NCBI GenBank assembly: GCA_910577935.1 | Contig: CAJTOT010000016.1 | Span: forward strand, 1 to 64,000 | Source: an uncultured Hungatella sp. | Lineage (GTDB): Bacteria > Bacillota > Clostridia > Lachnospirales > Lachnospiraceae | Length of the DNA stretch: 64,000 bases | Reading direction: 5' to 3' | Shown: positions 52,174-59,864 of the stretch, in pieces | How positions within the stretch are numbered: the first letter of the stretch is position 1 | Layout: each line of letters opens with the position of its first letter | The notes under the pieces: model-generated | What the model saw: only the letters and a program-made list of their open reading frames with translations | What the model was told of the DNA's origin: nothing | Database searches by the model: none | Program-made: the position numbers and the translations under genes

Positions 52174-52437
52174 ATGGTAAAAGCAAAAGTAGTGATCAGG
52201 AATCTGACCGGCCTGCATCTGAGACCGGCTGGGATTCTTTGCAATAAGGCGATTCTTTACAAATCCAAAATACAGTTTCAGACCGACCGCACCACGGCCA
52301 ACGCCAAGAGCGTGTTAAGCGTTCTCGGGGCCTGCGTAAAGTCCGGCGATGAGATTGAGTTTATCTGCGAGGGAGAAGATGAACAGGAGGCGTTGGATTC
52401 CATGATCAAGGTCGTAGAAGACGGCCTGGGAGAATAA
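52174..52437 (+). CDS. ptsH: PTS phosphocarrier HPr
   Basis: An 87-residue HPr. The active histidine is H15 in LTGLHLRPAG (with L instead of the usual A next to it) and the regulatory serine is S46 in NAKSVLSVLG. It passes phosphate from enzyme I, encoded just after it, to sugar permeases, and should take part in carbon catabolite control through HPr kinase. GAGAGGAAG lies before the ATG at 52174; longer frame starts are shadows of cdaR. Forms a pair with ptsI. Confidence 0.94.
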   Translation: MVKAKVVIRNLTGLHLRPAGILCNKAILYKSKIQFQTDRTTANAKSVLSVLGACVKSGDEIEFICEGEDEQEALDSMIKVVEDGLGE

Positions 52438-52467
52438 TTACACTAAATTTTAAGGAGGGGAAGCATT

Positions 52468-54180
52468 ATGTTTAAGGGAACTAATGCGTCAGCAGGTATC
52501 GGCATCGGCAAAGCGGCAGTTATCAAGGAAGTGGAGATGGTGATCCGTCCGGACAAAGTGGCCAGCGTGGAGGCTGAGGTTCAGCGTTTCAGGGGAGCGC
52601 TGGCGGATACAGTTGCCCAGACCAAGGCCCTGGCGGACGATCTGGCTACCAAGGTAGGGGAGAAGGAAGCCGAGATCATGAACGGACACCTGATGCTGCT
52701 GGCAGATCCTATGATGACCGGGGAGATCGAGGAGGCCATCAAGAGAGACAGCGTATGCAGCGAGTATGCCATCGAGACTACCTGTACCACCTATGCGGAT
52801 CTGTTCGCATCCATGGACGACGAGCTGATGCAGCAGAGAGCCACGGATATGAGGGATATCAAGACCAGAATGCAGCAGGTGCTGCAGGGAATCAAGCCGG
52901 TGGATATCGCCTCCCTGCCGGAGGGCAGCATCATCGTGGCAAAGGACCTGACTCCGTCTATGACGGCAGGCATCAATCCGGCCAACGTGACCGGCATCGT
53001 CACGGAGCTGGGAGGAAAGACTTCCCACAGCGCCATCCTTGCGAGAGCCCTGGAGATTCCGGCGGTAGTCGCGGTAAGCGGCGTGATGGATAAGATTCAG
53101 GAGGGCGACTCCATCGTGCTGGACGGCAGCGAGGGCATCGTGATCGTGAACCCCACCGATGTGGAGAAGGCGGAGTACACTGCCAAGAGAGACGTGTTCC
53201 TGAGAGAGAAAAAAGAACTTGAGAAATACATCGGCATGCCCACGCTGACAAAGGACGGCGTGCACATCGAGCTGGTTGCCAACATCGGCAATCCTGACGA
53301 TGTGGCCAAGGTTCTCCAGTATGACGGCGAGGGAGTGGGACTGTTCCGCACGGAGTTCTTGTTTATGGACCGCACCTCCATGCCCACCGAGGAGGAGCAG
53401 TTCGAGGCATATAAGAAGGTTGCCGTTGGGCTGGCGGGCAAGCCGGTGATCATCCGCACCCTGGATATCGGCGGCGACAAGGAGATTCCGTATATGGGCC
53501 TGGCAAAGGACGAGAATCCTTTCCTGGGCTACCGCGCTATCCGCCTGTGCTTAGACCGCAAGGAGGACATCTACCGTCCTCAGCTCCGCGCCCTGCTTCG
53601 CGCCAGCGCCTTCGGCGGAATCAAGATTATGATTCCCATGATCACCTGTTTGGACGAGATCCGTGAGGCAAAGGCCCTGATCGAGGACGTGAAGAAAGAG
53701 CTGGATGCCGAGGGAATCGACTACAACAAGGAGATCCAGGTAGGCATCATGGTGGAGACAGCGGCGGCTTCCCTGATGGCGGACGTATTCGCCGAGGAAG
53801 TTGACTTCTTCAGCATCGGAACCAACGACCTTACCCAGTACACTATGTCGGTGGATCGCGGAAACGAGAAAATCTCCTACCTGTATTCCACCTTCAACCC
53901 GGCAGTGCTGCGCAGCATCCGCAACATCATCCGCTGCGGAAGAGAGGCTGGCATTATGGTAGGCATGTGCGGTGAGGCTGCCAGCGACCCGATGATGATT
54001 CCGCTTCTGCTGGCCTTTGGACTCAACGAGTTCAGCATGAGCGCTTCGGCGATTCTGAAATCCAGAAAGATGATCACGGAATACAGCATCGAGGAGCTCC
54101 AGGCAGTGGCGGAGAAAGCCATGAGCTTTACTACAGCAAAGGAAGTAGAGGCTTACATGAAGGAGTTCATCAACCAGTAG
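52468..54180 (+). CDS. ptsI: PTS enzyme I
   Basis: A 570-residue PEP-protein phosphotransferase. The phosphorylated histidine is H187 in GGKTSHSAILARALEIPAV, followed by the PEP-binding barrel (GLFRTEFLFMDR near 290; DIGGDKEIPYM near 333; GTNDLTQYTM near 452; CGEAASDP near 502). Full usual length. AAGGAGG stands before the start. Converts PEP to pyruvate and phosphorylates HPr. Confidence 0.97.
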   Translation: MFKGTNASAGIGIGKAAVIKEVEMVIRPDKVASVEAEVQRFRGALADTVAQTKALADDLATKVGEKEAEIMNGHLMLLADPMMTGEIEEAIKRDSVCSEYAIETTCTTYADLFASMDDELMQQRATDMRDIKTRMQQVLQGIKPVDIASLPEGSIIVAKDLTPSMTAGINPANVTGIVTELGGKTSHSAILARALEIPAVVAVSGVMDKIQEGDSIVLDGSEGIVIVNPTDVEKAEYTAKRDVFLREKKELEKYIGMPTLTKDGVHIELVANIGNPDDVAKVLQYDGEGVGLFRTEFLFMDRTSMPTEEEQFEAYKKVAVGLAGKPVIIRTLDIGGDKEIPYMGLAKDENPFLGYRAIRLCLDRKEDIYRPQLRALLRASAFGGIKIMIPMITCLDEIREAKALIEDVKKELDAEGIDYNKEIQVGIMVETAAASLMADVFAEEVDFFSIGTNDLTQYTMSVDRGNEKISYLYSTFNPAVLRSIRNIIRCGREAGIMVGMCGEAASDPMMIPLLLAFGLNEFSMSASAILKSRKMITEYSIEELQAVAEKAMSFTTAKEVEAYMKEFINQ

Positions 54181-54201
54181 GCATCTAAAGGACAGAGGCG
54201 T

Positions 54202-55476
54202 ATGTTAGTTTACAGTATCTGCTACGCCGTCAGCTACGGATGTTCCCGAGCCGGATGGTACTATCTGTCCGGCGGGGTTCTCCTGGCAGCGGCCGGCTAT
54301 CTATATTATTATGATTATCATAGGTCAGGCTATCTGATTCATCTTCGGGGAGTGTTCTCAGCCTTTTGGGTGGGAGGGCAGGCCATGGCCTGCTTAAAAC
54401 TGAGCAATCTTCAAAGTGACTGGGAGCTGGTGACGTGGGTGTGCTTTTATCTGGCGCTGGCGGGCTTTTGGCTGACTTATGAGTTTGCCGGCCGCTTTGA
54501 GGGAGAGGCGCGGGGCAGGAGAAGACGGAGAAATACCTCCTTTGCCCGCCCTGTTTTCCGGTGTATGCAGGTCCTGACCCTGATTTCACTGTCCGCCTTC
54601 CTTTTTGAGGCGGTGAAACTGGGGTATGTGCCTCTGTTTGTGAGAGGTGTTCCCCACGCGTACTCGGAGTTCCACATTACAGGAGTCCACTACTTCACGG
54701 TGTCCTGCGTCCTGGTTCCTCCTCTTGCCGTTCTCTTTTTCCTGGAAGGGGGCAGCAGGCGGACATACCGGAACGCGGCGGCTATCGCTATGACGGTGAC
54801 GGCTCTGGCCATACCACTGTTGTGTGTTTCCAGATTTCAGCTGATTTTCTCAGTACTGGTGGCGTGCTTTACCTTCGGCGCGTATCAAAAGAGATTAAAT
54901 CCATGGATACTGCCTGCCATACTTGCGGCCTTGCTCCCGTTTTATGTAATCCTGACGGTGGCCAGGAGCCATGACATCGCATATCTCAATGGGATCTTTG
55001 AGATGAAGAACAGCCAGCTTCCCATTTTTATTTCACAGCCATATATATACATCGCCAATAACTATGAAAACTTCGACTGCCTGGTGGCGGCTCTGCCTGA
55101 ACATACCTTCGGCATCCGGATGCTGTTCCCCGTGTGGGCTCTGACCGGCCTCAAGTTTTTGTTTCCCCATCTGATCAGCTTCCCTCTGTATGTAACCAAG
55201 ACGGAACTGACCACGGTGACGTTATTTTATGATGCCTATTATGACTTCGGCATCCCTGGAGTTGTGATTTTCGCGTGTATCCTGGGGGGAGCGGCCTACT
55301 GTCTGGTAAAAAAGACAGAGGATATGAAAAATCCTGTGGGCTGTCTGTTCTATTCCCAGTTTGCCGTGTACATGATGCTGTCATTTTTTACAACCTGGTT
55401 CAGCAACCCGACAACCTGGTTTTATCTGGCAGTGACCGGGGCGGCGGCCGTGTACTGCCAGATAGGCCGAAAATAG
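54202..55476 (+). CDS. Oligosaccharide repeat-unit polymerase-like protein
   Basis: A 424-residue membrane protein with about ten to twelve helices and a large loop near residues 260-310 containing IFEMKNSQLPIFISQPYIY. The topology and loop resemble Wzy/O-antigen polymerase family members that join polysaccharide repeat units at the membrane. It stands alone, with no glycosyltransferase cluster around it. The start has AAAGGACAGAGG before it, a weak site. A call by topology and loop only. Confidence 0.7.
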   Translation: MLVYSICYAVSYGCSRAGWYYLSGGVLLAAAGYLYYYDYHRSGYLIHLRGVFSAFWVGGQAMACLKLSNLQSDWELVTWVCFYLALAGFWLTYEFAGRFEGEARGRRRRRNTSFARPVFRCMQVLTLISLSAFLFEAVKLGYVPLFVRGVPHAYSEFHITGVHYFTVSCVLVPPLAVLFFLEGGSRRTYRNAAAIAMTVTALAIPLLCVSRFQLIFSVLVACFTFGAYQKRLNPWILPAILAALLPFYVILTVARSHDIAYLNGIFEMKNSQLPIFISQPYIYIANNYENFDCLVAALPEHTFGIRMLFPVWALTGLKFLFPHLISFPLYVTKTELTTVTLFYDAYYDFGIPGVVIFACILGGAAYCLVKKTEDMKNPVGCLFYSQFAVYMMLSFFTTWFSNPTTWFYLAVTGAAAVYCQIGRK

Positions 55477-55504
55477 TATCCGAGAATAAGGGAGGAATGT
55501 ACCT

Positions 55505-56566
55505 ATGAGTTTGTGGGAAACATATATAAGAGACGTTGAGCCCTATGTGCCGGGGGAACAGCCCGGCGGGGAAAACATAATCAAGCTGAACACCAACGAG
55601 AATCCGTATCCGCCGGCTCCCGGAGTGGAGAAGGCGCTGAGAGATATGGACCCGGCCCTGTTTTGCAAGTACCCGGACCCATCGGCCGGCATCCTTGTGG
55701 AGGCGCTGGCAGACTGTTATCGTCAGCCCAGGGAACGGATTTTTGTGGGAGTGGGCTCTGACGATGTGCTCGCCATGGCGTTCCTCACATTTTTTAACTC
55801 CAAAAAGCCTGTCCTGTTTCCCGACGTGACCTACTCCTTCTATCCGGTGTGGGCCCGGCTGTTCGGGATTCCCTATGAGACGCCGGCCCTGGACGAGGAG
55901 TTTCGCATAAAGCCTGAGGACTACAAGAGAGAGAACGGGGGCATCGTGTTCCCCAACCCCAACGCGCCCACGGGCCTGTTTCTTCCCCTCAGCCATGTGG
56001 AGGACATAGTGAAGGCCAACAGAGACAGCGTGGTGATCGTGGACGAGGCGTACATCGACTTCGGAGGCCGGTCCGCCCTGCCTCTCATCGACCGGTATCC
56101 CAATCTTCTGGTGGTGCAGACCTTCAGCAAGTCCCGGTCCATGGCAGGGATGCGGGTGGGGTTTGCCGTGGGGCAGGAAGAGCTGATCCGGGCCCTGGGC
56201 AATGTGAAATATTCCTACAACTCCTACACCATGAATATGCCCTCCATCGTCCTGGGGACGGAGGCCGTGAAGGACGAGGCCTATTTCAGGGAAACCAGGA
56301 GGCGGATCATGAACACCAGGGAGAAGGCCAAGACAAAGCTGGCCCGGATGGGCTTTTCCTGCACGGATTCCATGACCAATTTTTTGTTTATCACCCACCC
56401 GAAGGTGAAGGCAGCAGAGCTTTTTGAGGCCCTGAGGCAGCGGCAGATCTATGTCAGGTATTTTCAGGCGCCCCGGCTTGACAGCCATCTGCGGGTGACT
56501 GTAGGCACAGATGAGGAGATGGAGGTACTGTACGACTTTTTAGAATCTTATCTGGACAGATTATAA
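55505..56566 (+). CDS. hisC: Histidinol-phosphate aminotransferase
   Basis: A 353-residue class I/II PLP aminotransferase. The PLP lysine is in TFSKSRSMAGMR near residue 220, with PNPNAPTG near 155 and DEAYIDFGG near 185 for cofactor contacts. The HisC family fits best, though related aromatic transaminases are close; no other his genes are adjacent. AGGGAGGAATG precedes the start codon. Confidence 0.9.
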   Translation: MSLWETYIRDVEPYVPGEQPGGENIIKLNTNENPYPPAPGVEKALRDMDPALFCKYPDPSAGILVEALADCYRQPRERIFVGVGSDDVLAMAFLTFFNSKKPVLFPDVTYSFYPVWARLFGIPYETPALDEEFRIKPEDYKRENGGIVFPNPNAPTGLFLPLSHVEDIVKANRDSVVIVDEAYIDFGGRSALPLIDRYPNLLVVQTFSKSRSMAGMRVGFAVGQEELIRALGNVKYSYNSYTMNMPSIVLGTEAVKDEAYFRETRRRIMNTREKAKTKLARMGFSCTDSMTNFLFITHPKVKAAELFEALRQRQIYVRYFQAPRLDSHLRVTVGTDEEMEVLYDFLESYLDRL

Positions 56567-56579
56567 GGCTGGTGATTGA

Positions 56580-57707
56580 ATGGAAGATGGAAGACGGATA
56601 CTCAGGATTCTTTTGAATATTCTGATACCCGTGACGGAGATTTTGCTGGTGTGCGTTCTGGGGCCGTGGCTTCTCAAGTTTTTTATGCCCTTTGTTATCG
56701 GCTGGCTCATTGCCATGGTGGCCAATCCCCTGGTGAAATTTCTGGAAAAACGTTTGAAGCTGGTGCGCAGGCACAGCTCCGTCCTGGTTATCGTGGCGGT
56801 CCTGGCGCTGGTCATCGGCAGTTTCTACCTTCTGATGGGAAGGCTGTTTGCGGAGCTGAAAGCTCTGTCTGGAGATCTTCCGGAAATCTACGGGACCATA
56901 AGGCTGGAGGTTATGGAGGCGCTGGATTCCTTAAACAGGCTGATGGCCAGGATGCCAAAGACCGTCCAGGAGGGATTCGAGCGGGTCAACGAGAATTTGG
57001 GGGAGCTGTTTGGAGGTATCATGCAGCGGGCGGCGTTCCCCACGGTGACGGTGGCGGGAAATGTGGCAAGAGGGATTCCGGCGGTGCTGGTCTACTCTAT
57101 TGTGGTGATTCTCTCATCCTACTTTTTTATCGCCCAGCAGGATCAGGTCAGGGCTTTTTTCAGGAAAATCATGCCCAAGAGCCTGGACTCCTATGTCGCG
57201 CTGTTTAAAAAGGACTTAAAAAATCTCATCGGCGGTTATTTTCTCGCCCAGTTCAGGATCATGTTTGTGGTGGCGGGGGTGCTCGCGGCAGGCTTTATGG
57301 TTCTGGGTGTCAGGTACGGGGTTTTGCTGGCCGTGCTCATCGCGGTGCTGGATTTCCTGCCTCTCTTTGGAACCGGCACGGCCCTGATTCCCTGGGCCCT
57401 CTTGAAAATACTGTCGGGGGAGACGGCTTTTGCCGTGGGGCTTATCCTTCTGTACGTGCTCACCCAGGTGGTGCGGCAGATCATACAGCCCAAGATCGTG
57501 GGGGATTCCATCGGGCTTCCTCCCCTCTTGACCCTGTTTTTCCTATATATAGGTTTTAAGATTCACGGGCTTTCAGGCATGATTCTGGCGGTTCCCGTGG
57601 GCATGGTGGGAGTGAAACTGTATCAGTACGGCATGTTTGACTCCCTGATAGGACAGATAAGGCTTTTGGCACAGGAGATTAACAGATTTCGAAAAGGTGA
57701 CCAATGA
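56580..57707 (+). CDS. AI-2E/YtvI-type membrane protein
   Basis: A 375-residue integral membrane protein of the AI-2E transporter-like (PerM/YtvI) family, about seven to eight helices. Conserved segments include GYFLAQFRIMFV near 220, and the C-terminal IQPKIVGDSIGLPPLLTLF. Members are proposed transporters or sporulation membrane proteins; substrate unknown. The ATG follows hisC by 13 bases, with a weak ribosome site. It overlaps the lysozyme gene by four bases (ATGA). Confidence 0.85.
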   Translation: MEDGRRILRILLNILIPVTEILLVCVLGPWLLKFFMPFVIGWLIAMVANPLVKFLEKRLKLVRRHSSVLVIVAVLALVIGSFYLLMGRLFAELKALSGDLPEIYGTIRLEVMEALDSLNRLMARMPKTVQEGFERVNENLGELFGGIMQRAAFPTVTVAGNVARGIPAVLVYSIVVILSSYFFIAQQDQVRAFFRKIMPKSLDSYVALFKKDLKNLIGGYFLAQFRIMFVVAGVLAAGFMVLGVRYGVLLAVLIAVLDFLPLFGTGTALIPWALLKILSGETAFAVGLILLYVLTQVVRQIIQPKIVGDSIGLPPLLTLFFLYIGFKIHGLSGMILAVPVGMVGVKLYQYGMFDSLIGQIRLLAQEINRFRKGDQ

Positions 57708-58576
57708 AGAAAAAGGATAAAATGATCGCTCTTGCCATGGCGGTTCTGCTGGGACTCGGCAGCCCCTTCCGGGCCTTTGGATTTGATCCCTGGTCCAACG
57801 TGAACGGATACTGGATTTCCGCCGACGGCAAGGCGGTTGTCAAGGGGGCTCTGGCCAAGGGGTTCACCATAACCAAGTACCAGAACCGGGCAGGGGACAT
57901 TAACTGGAAAGAGATAGCGAAAAGCGACGTGTCCTTTGTCATGGTAAGTCTCGGATACTACAAGGACATGGACCCGTTTTTTAAAGACAATATGTCCAAC
58001 GCCACAAGCGTGGGACTGGAGACGGGAGTCTGTTTTTACGGAAACGCCGTGGATGTGAAAGGCGCGGAGCAGGAGGCAAGATATGTCCTGGATATGGTGA
58101 AGGACTACAAGGTGTCCTACCCCATCGCCTACGACGTGGAGTCCCAGGAGCTTTTAAGCCAGGGGCTGACCAAAAGCCAGATAACAGACCAGGTTCTGGC
58201 TTTCTGCAAGGTTATCGAGGATGCGGGATACAAGGCGGCGGTGCTGGGGAACAATGAGTGGCTGACCCAGCACATGGAGACCAAGCGGCTCGCCTATGAT
58301 ATCTGGTACAGCCGTTACGGCATGGCCCACACCTTCGAGAACAGAACTCTGTGGAGGTGCACGGACAACGGGACGGTGCCGGGAATCAAGGGGAGCGTGT
58401 GTCTGGAGTTTGTCTTCGAGAACTACAAAGAGACGTACGCGGGCACAGGCTGGAGAACCATCAACGGGAAAACCTATTACTTCAGGGATCATGAGATGGT
58501 GAAAAAGGCGGTGCTGAAAATAGAAGATACCATGTATTTTTTTGACGAAGACGGAAATTACCGCCTGACAAAATAA
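57704..58576 (+). CDS. GH25 lysozyme with cell-wall binding repeat
   Basis: A 290-residue secreted muramidase: signal 1-22 (cut near FRA-FG), then the GH25 fold (about 50-240) with the barrel strand FTITKYQNRAGDINW and the AYDVES acidic pair, and a short choline/cell-wall-type repeat at the C-terminus (INGKTYYFRDHEMV, then TMYFFDEDGNYRL). The usual N-terminal DVS motif is altered to ITKYQ, so activity may be atypical. Likely acts on the cell's own wall. Coupled to the preceding permease by ATGA. Confidence 0.82.
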   Translation: MKKKDKMIALAMAVLLGLGSPFRAFGFDPWSNVNGYWISADGKAVVKGALAKGFTITKYQNRAGDINWKEIAKSDVSFVMVSLGYYKDMDPFFKDNMSNATSVGLETGVCFYGNAVDVKGAEQEARYVLDMVKDYKVSYPIAYDVESQELLSQGLTKSQITDQVLAFCKVIEDAGYKAAVLGNNEWLTQHMETKRLAYDIWYSRYGMAHTFENRTLWRCTDNGTVPGIKGSVCLEFVFENYKETYAGTGWRTINGKTYYFRDHEMVKKAVLKIEDTMYFFDEDGNYRLTK

Positions 58577-58623
58577 AAGAGAGACCGTGAAAGGAAACAA
58601 TCCCTTCAAGTCTCTCTTTTTTT
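58575..58623. terminator. Bidirectional terminator after the lysozyme
   Basis: Outer stem AAAAGAGAGAC / GTCTCTCTTTT, inner stem TGAAAGG / CCCTTCA with one mismatch, T-run on both sides. It serves the lysozyme gene and the converging 58622 gene. Confidence 0.9.
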
Positions 58624-58936
58624 AAAGACTTTCACCGGACACCGGCGCCGGCGTGACGAACTCCGGTTTGGAGAAGGTCTGGGACACCGGTTTGATTACA
58701 GGCCCTTTGTCCCGGTCCGCCCCGAAATCCCCAGAAAGGGGCGCCGGGGCGGCGGAGTTCCTGAGCCTGATGCGCAGAAAGGTCTGGAGAGTTTTCGCGG
58801 CCAGCAGGACTATGACCACCGGCAGAATCAAGAGGAAAAAAATCTTCAGCTTCAGGATAAACACCTTTTTTTTCAAAAGTTTTTTCCGGCGGGCCACTTC
58901 CCGCTGCTTTTCCTGGAAAAACATGTTGGGCTTCAT
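58622..58936 (-). CDS. Small single-helix membrane protein
   Basis: A 104-residue protein: basic cytoplasmic N-terminus (about 1-28), one membrane helix (about 29-48), and a proline/serine-rich tail outside. AAGGAAAGGA lies before the start. It follows DUF4364 on the same strand by 19 bases. No named family recognised; function unknown. Confidence 0.65.
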   Translation of the reverse strand: MKPNMFFQEKQREVARRKKLLKKKVFILKLKIFFLLILPVVIVLLAAKTLQTFLRIRLRNSAAPAPLSGDFGADRDKGPVIKPVSQTFSKPEFVTPAPVSGESL

Positions 58937-58955
58937 GGGCTTTTCGTCCTTTCCT

Positions 58956-59480
58956 TCAGGGCTCTCTCAGCAGTGATTTCATGATGCAGGAGTAGATCTC
59001 CTGGCTTTTTTCTTCCCACAGGCCGCACATGGACTCGGCCTGCTCCCGGTCAGGGACGGAGATACTTAAATCCAGAAGAGAAGTCTTTCCCTCCCGGATC
59101 TCGCAGTGGACGATGTAGTCCTGGTTAGTGGACTTGTAGTAGTCGGCCACCAGGCCAACCTCATTGCGCATGCGGAATCTGTGTTCCTTCAGATACTGTT
59201 CCATGTCCGTCACGATGGCGGGGGGGATATTGTTTCCAAAAAAATTCAGGGTCTCCTCCCCCTCCCGGGTGATCTCATACCGGGTAGTTTTATGGCCGGC
59301 CTCCACGCGGATGAGCCCGGCTTCGGACAATTCGTTTAAAGCCTGCTGGAGTGTAAAATAGGTGGCATATTCATGGGCAAGAAAAAAATCCGTTAACTGG
59401 GAATTCGTCAGCGGAAAATTAACTTGCTTTAACATGTATAGATTCATTAACTTATATAATGTCATGGGATCTGACAACAT
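58956..59480 (-). CDS. DUF4364 family protein
   Basis: A 174-residue protein of DUF4364. The N-terminal half is a winged helix-turn-helix-like fold (about 1-80; FTLQQALNELSEAG, then LIRVEAGHKTTRYEIT), the rest a small mixed domain ending in helices. Probably a transcription regulator, but members are uncharacterised. ATG at 59480 has AAGGAG well spaced; the GTG nine bases upstream overlaps the site. Downstream of two tRNA genes. Confidence 0.88.
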   Translation of the reverse strand: MLSDPMTLYKLMNLYMLKQVNFPLTNSQLTDFFLAHEYATYFTLQQALNELSEAGLIRVEAGHKTTRYEITREGEETLNFFGNNIPPAIVTDMEQYLKEHRFRMRNEVGLVADYYKSTNQDYIVHCEIREGKTSLLDLSISVPDREQAESMCGLWEEKSQEIYSCIMKSLLREP

Positions 59481-59570
59481 CGTCTGCACTCCTTATAAGC
59501 TGAATGGTAACAACTCGAATGTCTGAACTGCTACAGCTGATAAGCAAAGGTATGCTGCGGGCATAAAAAA

Positions 59571-59644
59571 TGGAAGCAATGGGGATCGAACCCATGACCT
59601 CTCGCGTGTGAGGCGAACGCTCATCCCGGCTGAGCTATGCTTCC
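59571..59644 (-). tRNA. tRNA-Val (anticodon CAC)
   Basis: A complete 74-base cloverleaf on the minus strand: acceptor GGAAGCA / TGCTTCC, anticodon loop CTCACAC giving CAC, and the usual GGTTCGATCCC T-arm. CCA is not encoded. A T-run follows directly, probably ending the tRNA transcript. Confidence 0.95.
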
Positions 59645-59670
59645 ATAATAGTGAAAATGAAATTGGATGA

Positions 59671-59743
59671 TGGAGCATACGGGATTCGAACCCGTGGCCT
59701 CAACAATGCGAATGTTGCGCGCTCCCAACTGCGCTAATGCCCC
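59671..59743 (-). tRNA. tRNA-Ala (anticodon CGC)
   Basis: A complete 73-base cloverleaf on the minus strand: acceptor GGGGCAT / ATGCTCC with the G3-U70 alanine identity pair, anticodon loop TTCGCAT giving CGC, T-arm GGGTTCGAATCCC. It lies 26 bases upstream of tRNA-Val, in the same transcript. Confidence 0.95.
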
Positions 59744-59752
59744 AATGACTAT

Positions 59753-59780
59753 ATTGTACCACAATATTTGAAAATTGCAA
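59753..59780 (-). promoter_or_regulatory. Promoter of the tRNA pair
   Basis: On the minus strand: TTGCAA, 16-base spacer and TACAAT, ten bases upstream of tRNA-Ala. Confidence 0.6.
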
Positions 59781-59814
59781 TAACTTTCGTGTAGTAAAAT
59801 AGAAAAAATTGTGC

Positions 59815-59820
59815 TAGAAT
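59815..59820 (+). promoter_or_regulatory. Extended -10 for the DUF5717-like gene
   Basis: TGC followed by TAGAAT, an extended -10 with no clear -35 box; 44 bases before the gene. Confidence 0.4.
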
Positions 59821-59864
59821 AAATTTCAGAGATAAATTTGACCAATGAAAACGGGTGAAGAGAC

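Noticed and set aside
53000..54180. Enzyme I as something unusual
   Set aside because: All motifs and length are standard.
59571..59743. tRNA pair as an integration site
   Set aside because: No repeated tRNA end, integrase or foreign block is visible on either side.
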